Positions 17,523 to 26,595 of a stretch of 64,000 nucleotides of DNA are shown here, in pieces. The DNA lies in NCBI GenBank assembly GCA_023391105.1, contig JAEWBO010000041.1:1-64000 (forward strand). Direction: 5' to 3'. This DNA comes from Bacillota bacterium (GTDB lineage Bacteria > Bacillota > Clostridia > Christensenellales > SZUA-584). The position numbers and the translations under genes are program-made. Each line of letters begins with the position of its first letter. The stretch's first letter is position 1. The notes beneath the pieces are model-generated. The model was not told where the DNA came from and ran no database searches. It saw only the letters and a list, made by a program, of their open reading frames with translations.

Positions 17523-17859
17523 AATGCCAGCCTCCTTTTATATGAAAATATATTACCCATAATTTCAGCGGTTTAAAAGGCCGCCGCTTTATCTTTGGGC
17601 TTAAGTCTAAAAAACGCCACGTCTCTCAAATGAGCTGACGTAACGCTTGCTATTAGGTTTAAGCCAATGCAGCGAAGGAATGAGTATGGCGCCATCTTTG
17701 CACCTGTGCGGCTGATAAGATGTGATTCCTCAAGCTTTGCTTCATAATGTCATTTTAACATATAACTGCAGAATATAAAGAGTTAATATCTGGATTGTAT
17801 GTGTTATGATGGAGTAAATATAAAATCCCCTTACGGCAATCTGTTAAGAGGAATATGTG
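17523..17859. other. Intergenic region upstream of the DUF3795 remnant
   Basis: About 340 bases without a gene. A weak promoter-like pair, TTAATA (17783-17788) and TATGAT (17805-17810) at 16-base spacing, lies near the right end and probably once served the pseudogene. Nothing else recognised. Confidence 0.4.
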
Positions 17860-18172
17860 ATGAAAGCCTCAATGATAGCGCCTTGGGGAAAGTGACTATT
17901 GCTTTGTATGTACCAAATACCCGTACAAAAGGCTTAAAGCGCTCGATAAGCGCTACAGAACCAAGTATGCGATGAGTATGCTGGAGAATCTGTCGGCCAT
18001 CAGCACGCGGGGGATGGATGCATTTTTGCAGAAGCAAAGGCAGCGCTGGACGTGCGCCGATTGCGGGGGCGTCATCTGCGTGCACAGGGGATACTGCGGC
18101 ACGTGCGGGCCAAAAGAGATTTCAAAAGGCTCCTTTGAAAAGGAGCTGGCAGCGAAGCTGACTGAGGATTGA
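17860..18172 (+). pseudogene. DUF3795-family gene with internal deletion
   Basis: Two pieces of one family are present in different frames. ATG 17860, with AAGAGGAA upstream, begins MKASMIAPWGK and then stops at TGA 17893; MIAPxG is the typical N-terminus of DUF3795 proteins. From 17879 another frame is open to TGA 18170-18172 and encodes the typical C-terminal half: LKALDKRYRTKYAMSMLENL, then WTCADCGGVICVHRGYCGTC with its Cys pairs. The middle part, with the N-terminal Cys cluster, is missing. The gene appears broken by a deletion; the C-terminal 66 residues from ATG 17972 are the longest piece that still begins with Met. Function of the family is unknown. Confidence 0.75.
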
Positions 18173-18339
18173 TAAAGCCAAACCCACAATGCAATTTGTG
18201 GTTTAGATAATATGTTTGCGGTTTTCACACAACTGTTTTTTATTCAGCCTTTTGTCAGATTTATATTCAGGATCATTTTCAAAAAGCAATTTGCAATTCA
18301 GGCAGAGGGTCATGTCACAGAAAACATCGGGATTTAAAG

Positions 18340-18366
18340 TAAAGGCCGCGGACTTCGCGGCCTTTC
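18340..18366 (-). terminator. Terminator after argH
   Basis: A 10-bp perfect stem AAAGGCCGCG / CGCGGCCTTT (18340-18349, 18355-18364) with a 5-base loop, just past the argH stop. Confidence 0.75.
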
Positions 18367-18378
18367 TATACTATCTAT

Positions 18379-19755
18379 TTATCCTAAAAACTTTCTTATC
18401 ATATCGATATGCTTTTTCACGCTGTCAGCGCTTGGCCCGCCAAACACCGCGCGCCGCTGCACGCACGCTTCCAGCGAGAGAGCTTCGAATACATCCTGCT
18501 CAAACATGGGGGAGAGCGCTTGCAGATCTTCAAGCGAAAGTGCGTCGATGGCTTTGCCGCTTTGTTCGCAATGAAGCACCAGCTTGCCGACCACCTCATG
18601 CGCATCGCGGAACGGCATGCCCTTTTTGGCAAGGTAATCCGCTGCGTCTGTGGCGTTGGTGAAACCAAGCCCCGCGGCCTTTGCCATGTTGTCCTTGCGC
18701 CATTCAACCGTTTGCAGCATGCCCGTCATCACAGGCAGACACGCGGACACGGTGTCGTGCGCGTCAAACAGCGCTTCCTTGTCTTCCTGCATGTCCTTGT
18801 TGTACGCGAGGGGCAGCCCCTTCATCGCTGTGAGCAGCGCCATCAGGTCGCCGTAAACGCGGCCTGTCTTGCCGCGAATCAGCTCCGCCATATCGGGGTT
18901 TTTCTTTTGCGGCATGATGCTGGAGCCCGTCGAATACGCGTCGCTTAAACGTAAGAAACCGAATTCACCCGTAGACCACAGCACGATCTCCTCAGAGAGC
19001 CGCGAGAGGTGCATGGCGCATACAGCGCAGGCATAGATGTAATCCAGCACGCAGTCACGGTCGGCCACGGCATCCATGCTGTTGGGCGTGACTGCGGAAA
19101 AACCAAGCTTGTCCGCCACCATATCGCGATCAAGCGGATACGTCGTCGCGCAGAGCGCGCCTGAGCCCAGCGGCATCATGTCTGCCGCGTCTCTCGCGTG
19201 CGAAAAACGCACGCAGTCACGATAGAACATCTGCGCATACGCCATCATATGATGAGCCAGCGTGGTGGGCTGCGCCTTCTGCAGATGGGTGTATGCGGGC
19301 ATAATGGTGTCAAGATTCTGTTCCGCAATGTGGCATAGCACGCCGATTAAAGCGCGGAGCAGGGCGTCAGTATCGGTGCACGCTTGCTTTAAGAACATGC
19401 GCACATCAAGAGCCACCTGATCGTTGCGGCTTCGGCCCGTGTGCAGACGCTTGCCCGCCTCGCCGACGCGCAGCGTGAGCAGCCGCTCGATGTTCATGTG
19501 AATATCTTCATCGTGCTCGTTGAATTCGATTTTACCTGCTTCAATGTCATCGAGTATGCCTTGCAGCCCTTCGATGATGAGCTTGCTGTCCGCTTCGGAT
19601 ATGATGCCTGTCGCACCCAGCATTTTGGCATGCGCCATGCTGCCCATAATGTCCACGCGATACAGGCGGCTGTCGAACGATATGGATGAATGGAAGCCTG
19701 CCGCCAGCGCGTCCGTTTCCGTCGCAAAGCGGCCGCCCCACATCTTCTTGCTCAT
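18379..19755 (-). CDS. argH: Argininosuccinate lyase
   Basis: Last step of arginine synthesis: argininosuccinate to arginine and fumarate. Family signatures are KMWGGRF at the start, HTGRSRNDQVALD, the His-containing YTHLQKAQPTT and the mobile loop GSSIMPQKKNPD with the catalytic Ser. 458 residues, standard. Its ATG shares one base with the argG stop (TAATG), so the pair is translationally coupled. Confidence 0.97.
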   Translation of the reverse strand: MSKKMWGGRFATETDALAAGFHSSISFDSRLYRVDIMGSMAHAKMLGATGIISEADSKLIIEGLQGILDDIEAGKIEFNEHDEDIHMNIERLLTLRVGEAGKRLHTGRSRNDQVALDVRMFLKQACTDTDALLRALIGVLCHIAEQNLDTIMPAYTHLQKAQPTTLAHHMMAYAQMFYRDCVRFSHARDAADMMPLGSGALCATTYPLDRDMVADKLGFSAVTPNSMDAVADRDCVLDYIYACAVCAMHLSRLSEEIVLWSTGEFGFLRLSDAYSTGSSIMPQKKNPDMAELIRGKTGRVYGDLMALLTAMKGLPLAYNKDMQEDKEALFDAHDTVSACLPVMTGMLQTVEWRKDNMAKAAGLGFTNATDAADYLAKKGMPFRDAHEVVGKLVLHCEQSGKAIDALSLEDLQALSPMFEQDVFEALSLEACVQRRAVFGGPSADSVKKHIDMIRKFLG

Positions 19756-20963
19756 TATTTGTTCCTCTTGGCGTCCGCCAGTGCTTTCACCTTCAGCGGC
19801 AGACCAAACAAATTGATAAAGCCCTCGGCGTCCTTTTGGTTGTAAACCTCGTCCCTGCTGAATGTCGCGAAGTCTTCGTTGTACAGCGTGTACGGCGACT
19901 GAATGCCAACCGATGTGCAGCTGCCCTTATACAGCTTTAAGCGCACTTCGCCAGTGACTGTCTCCTGTGTGGAATCCACGAAAGCGCTCAGCGCTTCGCG
20001 TAGCGGGGCATACCACTGACCGTTATAGACCATTTCGGCAAACTTCAATGCCACGCCCTGCTTATAGTGCAGCGTGTCGCGTTCCAGCGTGATGCTTTCC
20101 AGTGCGCGGTGTGCTTCGTAGAGTATCGTACCGCCCGGCGTTTCGTATACGCCGCGGGATTTCATGCCCACAAGGCGATTTTCCACCATATCGTCGATAC
20201 CGACGCCATTAGCCGCGCCAAGCTCATTGAGCTTCTCAATGAGCTCTATTGGGGAGAGCTTTTGTCCATCCACCGATACGGGCACGCCCTTTTCAAAACC
20301 GACTGTCACATAAGCCGGCTTGTCCGGCGCCTTTTCGGGCGGTGTGCAGATCATGTACAGATCGTCCTGCGGCTCGTTCCAAGGATCCTCAAGGTCGCTG
20401 CCCTCGTGGCTTAAGTGCCACAGATTGCGGTCCATGCTATAGGGGCGCTTTTTGGATACGGGAAGCGGCAGATTGCGTTCTTCCAGATAAGCAATCGCGT
20501 CCTCGCGGGACTTAATGTCCCATATACGCCACGGAGCGATGATCGCCATCTCAGGCGCGAGCGCCTTGATGGTGAGCTCGAAACGCACCTGATCGTTACC
20601 CTTGCCGGTCGCGCCGTGGCAAATCGCGCCGCAGCCTTCCTTTTTGGCAATCTCCACAAGGCGCTTGGCAATGATAGGCCGCGCCATGGATGTGCCGAGC
20701 AGATATTTACCCTCGTAAACGGCACCCGCCTTGAGCGTGGGGTATATGAAGTCCGTCACGAACTCTTCTGTTAAGTCTTCGATGTATATCTTGGCCGCGC
20801 CGCTTGCGATCGCTCTTTCGTTCAGCGGAGAAAGCTCTTCGCCCTGCCCGACATCCGCCGCCATCGCAATCACTTCGCAGTCGTAATTCTCCTTAAGCCA
20901 CGGTATAATCACTGATGTATCGAGCCCACCCGAGTAGGCCAGCAAAACTTTTAACTTCGCCAT
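19755..20963 (-). CDS. argG: Argininosuccinate synthase
   Basis: ATP-dependent condensation of citrulline and aspartate. The N-terminal PP-loop AYSGGLDTSV lies at residues 9-18; GKGNDQVRFE and SKKRPYSMDRNLWH are also typical. Start set at ATG 20963 (402 residues), preceded by GGAGG; the longer open frame to 21053 crosses the promoter. Expression is probably repressed by arginine through the ARG box at 21006-21019. The other arginine genes are not in the window. Confidence 0.97.
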   Translation of the reverse strand: MAKLKVLLAYSGGLDTSVIIPWLKENYDCEVIAMAADVGQGEELSPLNERAIASGAAKIYIEDLTEEFVTDFIYPTLKAGAVYEGKYLLGTSMARPIIAKRLVEIAKKEGCGAICHGATGKGNDQVRFELTIKALAPEMAIIAPWRIWDIKSREDAIAYLEERNLPLPVSKKRPYSMDRNLWHLSHEGSDLEDPWNEPQDDLYMICTPPEKAPDKPAYVTVGFEKGVPVSVDGQKLSPIELIEKLNELGAANGVGIDDMVENRLVGMKSRGVYETPGGTILYEAHRALESITLERDTLHYKQGVALKFAEMVYNGQWYAPLREALSAFVDSTQETVTGEVRLKLYKGSCTSVGIQSPYTLYNEDFATFSRDEVYNQKDAEGFINLFGLPLKVKALADAKRNK

Positions 20964-20991
20964 GTTACAAACCTCCAAATTGATGCTTATA

Positions 20992-21020
20992 ATTATACGG
21001 TATAGTGTATATTTATGCAA
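20992..21020 (-). promoter_or_regulatory. argGH promoter with ARG box
   Basis: On the minus strand TTGCAT (21020-21015), 17-base spacer, TATAAT (20997-20992). The spacer and -35 are covered by TGCATAAATATACA (21019-21006), which fits the ARG-box core TGNATWWWWATNCA exactly. ArgR/AhrC would block RNA polymerase when arginine is plentiful (inference from the known family). Confidence 0.75.
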
Positions 21021-21132
21021 TACCTGCTTTAGGGATTTTTTAAAGTTTCTCATATCACGCCATTCGAGTATATTTCTCGTGGCAAATGGAAAGTATGATA
21101 TGAAATTTCAATGAACTTTCCAACGTTTTTCA

Positions 21133-21161
21133 TTGCATTGAAATTGTATATATGTTACTAT
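21133..21161 (+). promoter_or_regulatory. Candidate promoter of tig-clpP-clpX
   Basis: TTGCAT (21133-21138), 17-base spacer, TACTAT (21156-21161), about 65 bases before the tig start. The area is very AT-rich, so alternatives exist. No CtsR-type heptad repeat was noticed. Confidence 0.45.
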
Positions 21162-21227
21162 ATAGAGCGGTATTTTTGCAAGAAAAAGCCGCTATTTTGG
21201 ACTTAACAACTCTAGGAGGACAATAAA

Positions 21228-22562
21228 TTGGCGAAAGTAGAAAGCGTTGGCGTAAATAAAGTCAAGTTGGAGATCGACATTTCCGCAGAGGAGTTTGTGG
21301 CAGCGCTGCAGCAGGCATACCTCAAGAACAGGGGAAAATTTAACATACAGGGATTTCGCAAAGGCAAAGCACCCCGTCCTGTGATTGAGAGTCACTATGG
21401 TGAAGGCATATTCTATGAGGAAGCGTTTGAAATCGCGTTCCCTGAAAGCTATACAAAAGCGGTGGACGAGCTGGAAATCGTACCTGTTTCACGCCCGGAG
21501 CTTGATGTGACAGCCATCGGCAAGGACGGTGTGAGTTATACAGCCGAGGTTTTTGTAAAGCCTGAAGTCAAGCTTGGCAAATACAAAGGCGTTAAGGTCA
21601 CAGAAGTAAAAGCCGAAGTGACAGACGAACAGGTGGATGCCGAGATCGCGCTCACGGCGGAGCGCAACGCAAGATGGGTGGATGTGGATCGTGCCGCGCA
21701 GGAGAAAGACAAGGTTATCATCGATTATTCGGGCAGCGTGGACGGCGTGAAATTCGAAGGCGGCACGGCTGAGAACCAGGCGCTGGAGCTTGGCTCACAT
21801 TCCTTTATCGAAGGCTTTGAAGAGCAGATAGTCGGCATGAACAAGGGCGAGGAAAAAGACATTGATGTCAAGTTCCCCGAAGACTACCGCGCCACAGAGC
21901 TGGCCGGCAAAGACGCTGTGTTCCACATTGTGCTTCACGATGTGAAAACGAAGGAAATGCCGGAGCTTAACGACGACTTTGCGCAGGATGTCTCAGAGTT
22001 TGATACATTTGATGAATACCGCGCGGATGTGCGCAGGAAGCTTACGGAGAGAGCAGAGCATCAGGCCAAGCACGAGCTGGAGAACGCTGTGCTCGAAGAA
22101 GTCATCAAAACGGCCGAAATTGACTTGCCGGATTGCATGATTGAAAATCAGATCGATCATCAGCTCCAGCAGATTGAGTATTCGCTGATGTATCAGGGCA
22201 TGAAGCTTGCTGATTATCTTAGCATGACGGGCACAAAGATCGAAGACCTGCGTGCGCAGTATCGAGAAGACGCAGAAAAATCCGTTCGTTCTCAGCTTAC
22301 AGTGGAGGCCATCATGAAGGCTGAGAATATTGAAGCGACCGAGGAGCAGGTTAAAGAAGAGATTGCCTCTCGTGCGGAACGCGCGAAAAAGGATGCCGAC
22401 GAATACGCAAAGACATTAAAGGAAGAACAGCTTTCGTATATCAAAGAAAATCTGGCGTATGATAATACGGTGCGCTTCCTTGTGGAAAACGCCGTCATTT
22501 CCGGCTCCGGGAAAAAAGCCAAAAAGGACAAAGCCGAGGAGGAAAACACTTCGGCCGAATAG
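21228..22562 (+). CDS. tig: Trigger factor
   Basis: Ribosome-associated chaperone and peptidyl-prolyl isomerase. The ribosome-binding signature is GFRKGKAPRPVI in the N-terminal domain; an FKBP-type domain follows (about residues 160-245, with VIIDYSGSVDGVKFEGG); then the long helical C-terminal arms. The last residues are Lys/Glu-rich. 444 residues. TTG start with TAGGAGGA 8 bases upstream. Gaps to clpP (35 bases) and clpP-clpX (23 bases) support one operon of folding and proteolysis. Confidence 0.96.
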   Translation: MAKVESVGVNKVKLEIDISAEEFVAALQQAYLKNRGKFNIQGFRKGKAPRPVIESHYGEGIFYEEAFEIAFPESYTKAVDELEIVPVSRPELDVTAIGKDGVSYTAEVFVKPEVKLGKYKGVKVTEVKAEVTDEQVDAEIALTAERNARWVDVDRAAQEKDKVIIDYSGSVDGVKFEGGTAENQALELGSHSFIEGFEEQIVGMNKGEEKDIDVKFPEDYRATELAGKDAVFHIVLHDVKTKEMPELNDDFAQDVSEFDTFDEYRADVRRKLTERAEHQAKHELENAVLEEVIKTAEIDLPDCMIENQIDHQLQQIEYSLMYQGMKLADYLSMTGTKIEDLRAQYREDAEKSVRSQLTVEAIMKAENIEATEEQVKEEIASRAERAKKDADEYAKTLKEEQLSYIKENLAYDNTVRFLVENAVISGSGKKAKKDKAEEENTSAE

Positions 22563-22597
22563 AATAGTATAGGTATATAAGGCGGAGGTTTATTTTT

Positions 22598-23182
22598 ATG
22601 ACATTGGTACCATATGTAATTGAGCAGACGAGCAAGGGTGAAAGAAGCTACGATATCTATTCGCGGCTGTTAAAAGACAGAATCATTTTCTTAAGCGGTG
22701 AAATAGAGGATAACATGGCCAACCTGGCTGTGGCACAAATGATTTTTTTAGAGGCTGAGGATCCGGATAAGGATATCTACCTGTACATCAACAGCCCGGG
22801 CGGCTCGGTTACAGCTGGCATGGCGATATTTGACACGATGCAGTATATCAAGTGTGATGTCAGCACAATCTGCATAGGGTTTGCCGCTTCAATGGCTGCG
22901 TTCCTGCTTGTCGCAGGTGCAAAGGGCAAACGCAAGGTGCTGCCCAACAGTGAAGTGATGATCCATCAACCATCAGGCGGCGCGCGCGGCCAAGCGACGG
23001 ATATCGCGATCCACGCGGAGCATATTGTCAAGACCAAGAAGAAGATGAATGCCATTTTTGCCGAAAGAACAGGGCAGCCGCTCGAAAAGGTTGAGGCTGA
23101 TATGGAAAGAGACAATTTCTTGAGCGCGGAAGAAGCGCTTGCTTATGGGATAATTGATGAGATCATCCCGCCGAAACACTAG
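22598..23182 (+). CDS. clpP: ATP-dependent Clp protease proteolytic subunit
   Basis: Tetradecameric serine protease that degrades proteins unfolded by ClpX. Catalytic triad by position: Ser98 (GFAASMAA), His123 (MIHQP) and Asp172 (ERDNFLS). NSPGGSVTAG forms the oxyanion region. 194 residues; GGCGGAGG precedes the ATG. Maturation of the short N-terminal propeptide is expected. Confidence 0.98.
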   Translation: MTLVPYVIEQTSKGERSYDIYSRLLKDRIIFLSGEIEDNMANLAVAQMIFLEAEDPDKDIYLYINSPGGSVTAGMAIFDTMQYIKCDVSTICIGFAASMAAFLLVAGAKGKRKVLPNSEVMIHQPSGGARGQATDIAIHAEHIVKTKKKMNAIFAERTGQPLEKVEADMERDNFLSAEEALAYGIIDEIIPPKH

Positions 23183-23205
23183 AAACAACGGAAAGAGGTG
23201 AATCA

Positions 23206-24492
23206 ATGCCGAACTACACAGACGACCAAAAGCAGCTCAAATGCTCGTTTTGCGGCAAAGCCCAGGAACAGGTCAGAAGACTTGTCGCCGGGCCGGGTGT
23301 TTATATCTGTAACGAGTGCATTGAGCTTTGCAAAGAAATAATTGAAGAAGATTATCAGGAGGCTTCGGCGTTTGAAATCGGGGATATTCCCAAACCCTCT
23401 GATATCGTGGCTTCGTTGAATGATTACGTGATCGGTCAGGCCGATGCGAAGAAAAACCTTGCAGTAGCTGTATATAACCACTATAAGAGAATCAATTCGG
23501 ATACCAAGACGGATGACGTTGAGCTCCAAAAGAGCAACATCGTGATGCTGGGGCCCACGGGCTGCGGCAAAACGCTGCTGGCTCAAACACTTGCGCGTAT
23601 ATTAAATGTGCCGTTTGCGATGGCCGATGCCACGTCCTTAACAGAGGCGGGCTATGTGGGCGAGGATGTTGAAAACATACTTCTCAAGCTCATACAGGCA
23701 GCCGATTATGATATCGAACGCGCCCAGCGTGGCATCATCTATATCGACGAGATCGACAAGATCGCGCGCAAAAGTGACAATCCGTCCATCACGCGGGACG
23801 TATCCGGCGAGGGTGTACAGCAGGCGCTGCTCAAAATCATAGAGGGTACAGTAGCGAGCGTACCGCCGCAGGGAGGCCGAAAGCATCCTCATCAGGAGTT
23901 TTTGCAGATTGATACGACGAACATTCTTTTCATTTGCGGCGGCGCATTCGGCGGCCTTGAAAGCATCATCGAGCGGCGTATCGGTCGAAAAACGATGGGC
24001 TTTGGCGCCAACGTGGTGTCCAGTGAGAAGAAGGATCTCTTGGAGCTTTATAAGAATATCCTGCCCGAAGACCTATTAAAATTCGGGTTGATTCCGGAGT
24101 TTGTGGGTCGTGTGCCGATCATTGTGACGCTGAATCAACTCGATGAGATGGCGCTCGTCAATATTCTGACACAGCCCAAGAACGCGCTGGTGAAGCAGTT
24201 TGCCAAGCTTTTGGAGATGGACGGCGTACAGCTCGAGTTTGAGGATGATGCGCTTAGTGAAATTGCCAAGCTCGCTATCGAGCGCAAAACGGGCGCACGC
24301 GGCTTGCGGGCGATACTCGAAGGAATCATGCTTGAAGTGATGTACGAGGTGCCGTCGAGAAGCGACGTCAAGAAATGCGTCATCACAAAGGATACGGTGC
24401 GCAATGCCAAGGTTCCCATGCTGATTCTTGGCGAAAAGGATAGTGCCAAACAAAAGGCGCTGCCCAAAGCGAAGAAGGAGAGCCTCGCATAA
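23206..24492 (+). CDS. clpX: ATP-dependent Clp protease ATP-binding subunit ClpX
   Basis: AAA+ unfoldase that feeds ClpP. An N-terminal C4 zinc finger (Cys13, 16, 35, 38) binds adaptors and substrates; Walker A GPTGCGKT is at 116-123 and Walker B is IIYIDEIDK. The RKHP pore loop (GGRKHPHQEF) and the ClpP-docking IGF-type loop region (RRIGRKTMGFGA) are present. 428 residues, full length. AGAGGTG lies 7 bases before the ATG. Confidence 0.98.
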   Translation: MPNYTDDQKQLKCSFCGKAQEQVRRLVAGPGVYICNECIELCKEIIEEDYQEASAFEIGDIPKPSDIVASLNDYVIGQADAKKNLAVAVYNHYKRINSDTKTDDVELQKSNIVMLGPTGCGKTLLAQTLARILNVPFAMADATSLTEAGYVGEDVENILLKLIQAADYDIERAQRGIIYIDEIDKIARKSDNPSITRDVSGEGVQQALLKIIEGTVASVPPQGGRKHPHQEFLQIDTTNILFICGGAFGGLESIIERRIGRKTMGFGANVVSSEKKDLLELYKNILPEDLLKFGLIPEFVGRVPIIVTLNQLDEMALVNILTQPKNALVKQFAKLLEMDGVQLEFEDDALSEIAKLAIERKTGARGLRAILEGIMLEVMYEVPSRSDVKKCVITKDTVRNAKVPMLILGEKDSAKQKALPKAKKESLA

Positions 24493-24505
24493 GACAGATA
24501 CAAAG

Positions 24506-24534
24506 AAGGCGTTTGCAACTGCAAACGCCTTTTA
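24506..24534. terminator. Bidirectional terminator after clpX
   Basis: An 11-bp perfect stem AAGGCGTTTGC / GCAAACGCCTT with a 4-base loop, T-rich on the plus side and A-containing on the other; serves clpX and the convergent gene at 24565. Confidence 0.85.
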
Positions 24535-24564
24535 TAGTGCACAATTAAAGAGATATTGCGTGCT

Positions 24565-26487
24565 TCAAACCACGTGCATCACATAAAAGCTGCTGCGCTG
24601 AGAATCGGCGACACCGTAGAATGTGTAAGAGCTGTTCTCCGACAGGCGCACTGTCCCGTAATAATAGCAGTTGATGGAATCGCTGCCTTTGGTGATTGTG
24701 AATGTCTGCTTATTCTTTTCCGAGGTCAGGCTGCTCACTGTTCCCGTTGCTTTGATCCCTGTATCTCCAAGGCTATCAAGATCCTTAATGATTTGGCCGA
24801 CAGAGAGTTCCTTTGCGGCTGCCATAAACGCGTCGGGCTCCGGTAGATATTCAACCGCCACAGTGGCTTCCGCATCCGAATAGCCTTCGCTCGACGCTCT
24901 GATGATCAGTTCGTGTATGCCGATTACATCAGTCTTGCAGGCCAGAGAAAAGGTGCCGTCTGCCGCTACGAGCGCCGTGAAAGACTGGCCGTCCATCGTG
25001 GCAGTCAGCGTCGCGCCGGGGGCCGTTGTGCCAAGACACTCGAAAGGCGATTCATCGACACGCAGAAAATCCGTATTGGGCGTGAGCGGCGTTCTTTGCT
25101 CTTCCCGAATGATTTTAAAATTCTCTTTCACCGTGCGCCGCCCGGGCTGTATCACCTCGATAACGAAAAGATTCTCGCCCATATTAAGCGGCATCGAGAC
25201 GGATAAACGACCGTTTTCATCGATTTGAGTTGTGTGGCTGGCATTATTGATAAATACCGTGGCATCCGGAGACACCGTTATATCGATTGGCAGCATGTCT
25301 TCAGTTGAAGTCGGATTGTCAGGGGAGGGAGATTCACGCGTATAGATGGCCCCAGTCAACATCAGTTTGAGAGATGTGACCGGATAGGTAAAGGTTTGGG
25401 AGATGCTCGTCACCTCAAGGCTGACGCCGTTGGTATCGATTGTCGATTCTGAGGATACCTCGCCGAGATTTCTCGCAAGAGCTTCATCGGCTATGGTAAA
25501 GGATACCGAGCCGTTATCCATATTGAATGTGTCACCCAGTGGCAGCACCTTGATGCTTTTGCCGCTTTTCATGGTAATATCAAAACGGTGCGCAGGCGCA
25601 CCGTCTTCTGTCTGAGTTTCGCTTATGTTTACGTCGATGCTGCTTAAATACGAAGCGTCGGTATCAAGCTCGACCTTGCCGTCCGTGAGCTGCCGGACAA
25701 AATCATCCCAACCCCCGTAAGCACTTGTGACATGGGTATCCAGGAAATAAAACGCGCCGAAAACCGCTGCGGCGATCACGACCCACATCAGCACAATTAA
25801 CGCGACGGGAGAGCGCCTTCTCGTTTTGCCCGGTTCGCTGACGGGTTCGTCGGCAGAACGCGTACGGTAGCGGCGCGGCGTGTCATCAGACAATACATTG
25901 TCATCAGGCACAGTATCGGTCGTTTGAGCATCAAGCAATACATTGTCATCGGGCACAGTATCGGTTTCAGCATCAAACATCTTATCTTCGGCTGTTTCAG
26001 TTAACGAATGGTCTTCAGTTTCGTCTGCCGCGATGGGCTCGGGCTCTGTCTCGTTCTTAGCAGCAAGGAGGGCAGGATCAATCTCTTCGATCTCCAGCCA
26101 CTTTTTTGAAGAGCTTTCGCTTAAATCTGTACCGGAAACAGCACGTTTCGCTTCTTTGGACTTCGCCTGCATGGCGGCTTTACGCGCCTGCCGCGACATC
26201 GGCAGATCATCTTCTTCAATCAAATTGGCTTCATCTCGTGCTGGAAGCGATACCGGTATCTCATCTGTCGGATTAACCGCGCTTCGCGCCTGCCGTGATA
26301 TCGGCATGTCACTTTGCTGAGCAGTATCTTCCGGCCTTGGCTGACGACTGATAACCACATCCGCGTTTTTGGCAGGTACCGCATCGGGATGTGAAGCCAC
26401 ATGGATAACTTCAGCAAGCGCACCGCATCTGGGACACAGCACGTCGATAGGACTGAGTTTATTCCCGCATTTTGGACACTTATCCAT
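24565..26487 (-). CDS. Zinc-ribbon membrane protein with Ser/Arg repeats and extracellular domains, function unknown
   Basis: 640 residues. Residues 4-22 form a zinc ribbon (CPKCGNK…CPRCGA). An acidic, low-complexity cytoplasmic region follows with four imperfect repeats around SRQxR (near 47, 64, 80 and 98) and two copies of DTVPDDNVL (176 and 191). After TRRRSP one membrane helix runs about 228-248. The remaining 390 residues appear extracellular, with beta-rich segments resembling bacterial Ig-like or glucodextranase-B-like repeats (PDATVFINN…; GTTAPGATLTATMDG). Clostridia have other zinc-ribbon/membrane proteins of unknown role; I do not recognise this one. Possibly an envelope sensor or assembly factor, but that is a guess. 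Confidence 0.6.
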   Translation of the reverse strand: MDKCPKCGNKLSPIDVLCPRCGALAEVIHVASHPDAVPAKNADVVISRQPRPEDTAQQSDMPISRQARSAVNPTDEIPVSLPARDEANLIEEDDLPMSRQARKAAMQAKSKEAKRAVSGTDLSESSSKKWLEIEEIDPALLAAKNETEPEPIAADETEDHSLTETAEDKMFDAETDTVPDDNVLLDAQTTDTVPDDNVLSDDTPRRYRTRSADEPVSEPGKTRRRSPVALIVLMWVVIAAAVFGAFYFLDTHVTSAYGGWDDFVRQLTDGKVELDTDASYLSSIDVNISETQTEDGAPAHRFDITMKSGKSIKVLPLGDTFNMDNGSVSFTIADEALARNLGEVSSESTIDTNGVSLEVTSISQTFTYPVTSLKLMLTGAIYTRESPSPDNPTSTEDMLPIDITVSPDATVFINNASHTTQIDENGRLSVSMPLNMGENLFVIEVIQPGRRTVKENFKIIREEQRTPLTPNTDFLRVDESPFECLGTTAPGATLTATMDGQSFTALVAADGTFSLACKTDVIGIHELIIRASSEGYSDAEATVAVEYLPEPDAFMAAAKELSVGQIIKDLDSLGDTGIKATGTVSSLTSEKNKQTFTITKGSDSINCYYYGTVRLSENSSYTFYGVADSQRSSFYVMHVV

Positions 26488-26595
26488 AAATCCTCCGCTG
26501 AATTATGATTTATGCAAAAACCGCTTAATATATTCCACATTACGTGTTATGATAAACACATTATATACTATTTTGTTTTGGGAGGCACTATTTTT

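Noticed and set aside
20964..21053. N-terminal extension of ArgG
   Set aside because: It would include the promoter and ARG box; ATG 20963 has a perfect GGAGG.
20964..21227. T-box leader for arginine genes
   Set aside because: No T-box sequence and no terminator/antiterminator pair; an ARG box is present instead.
25891..25965. Possible CRISPR-like repeat
   Set aside because: Only two copies, in frame inside a coding region, giving a protein repeat.
26512..26595. N-terminal extension of the cysteine desulfurase
   Set aside because: The added residues have no similarity to the family, and a good ribosome site precedes TTG 26596.
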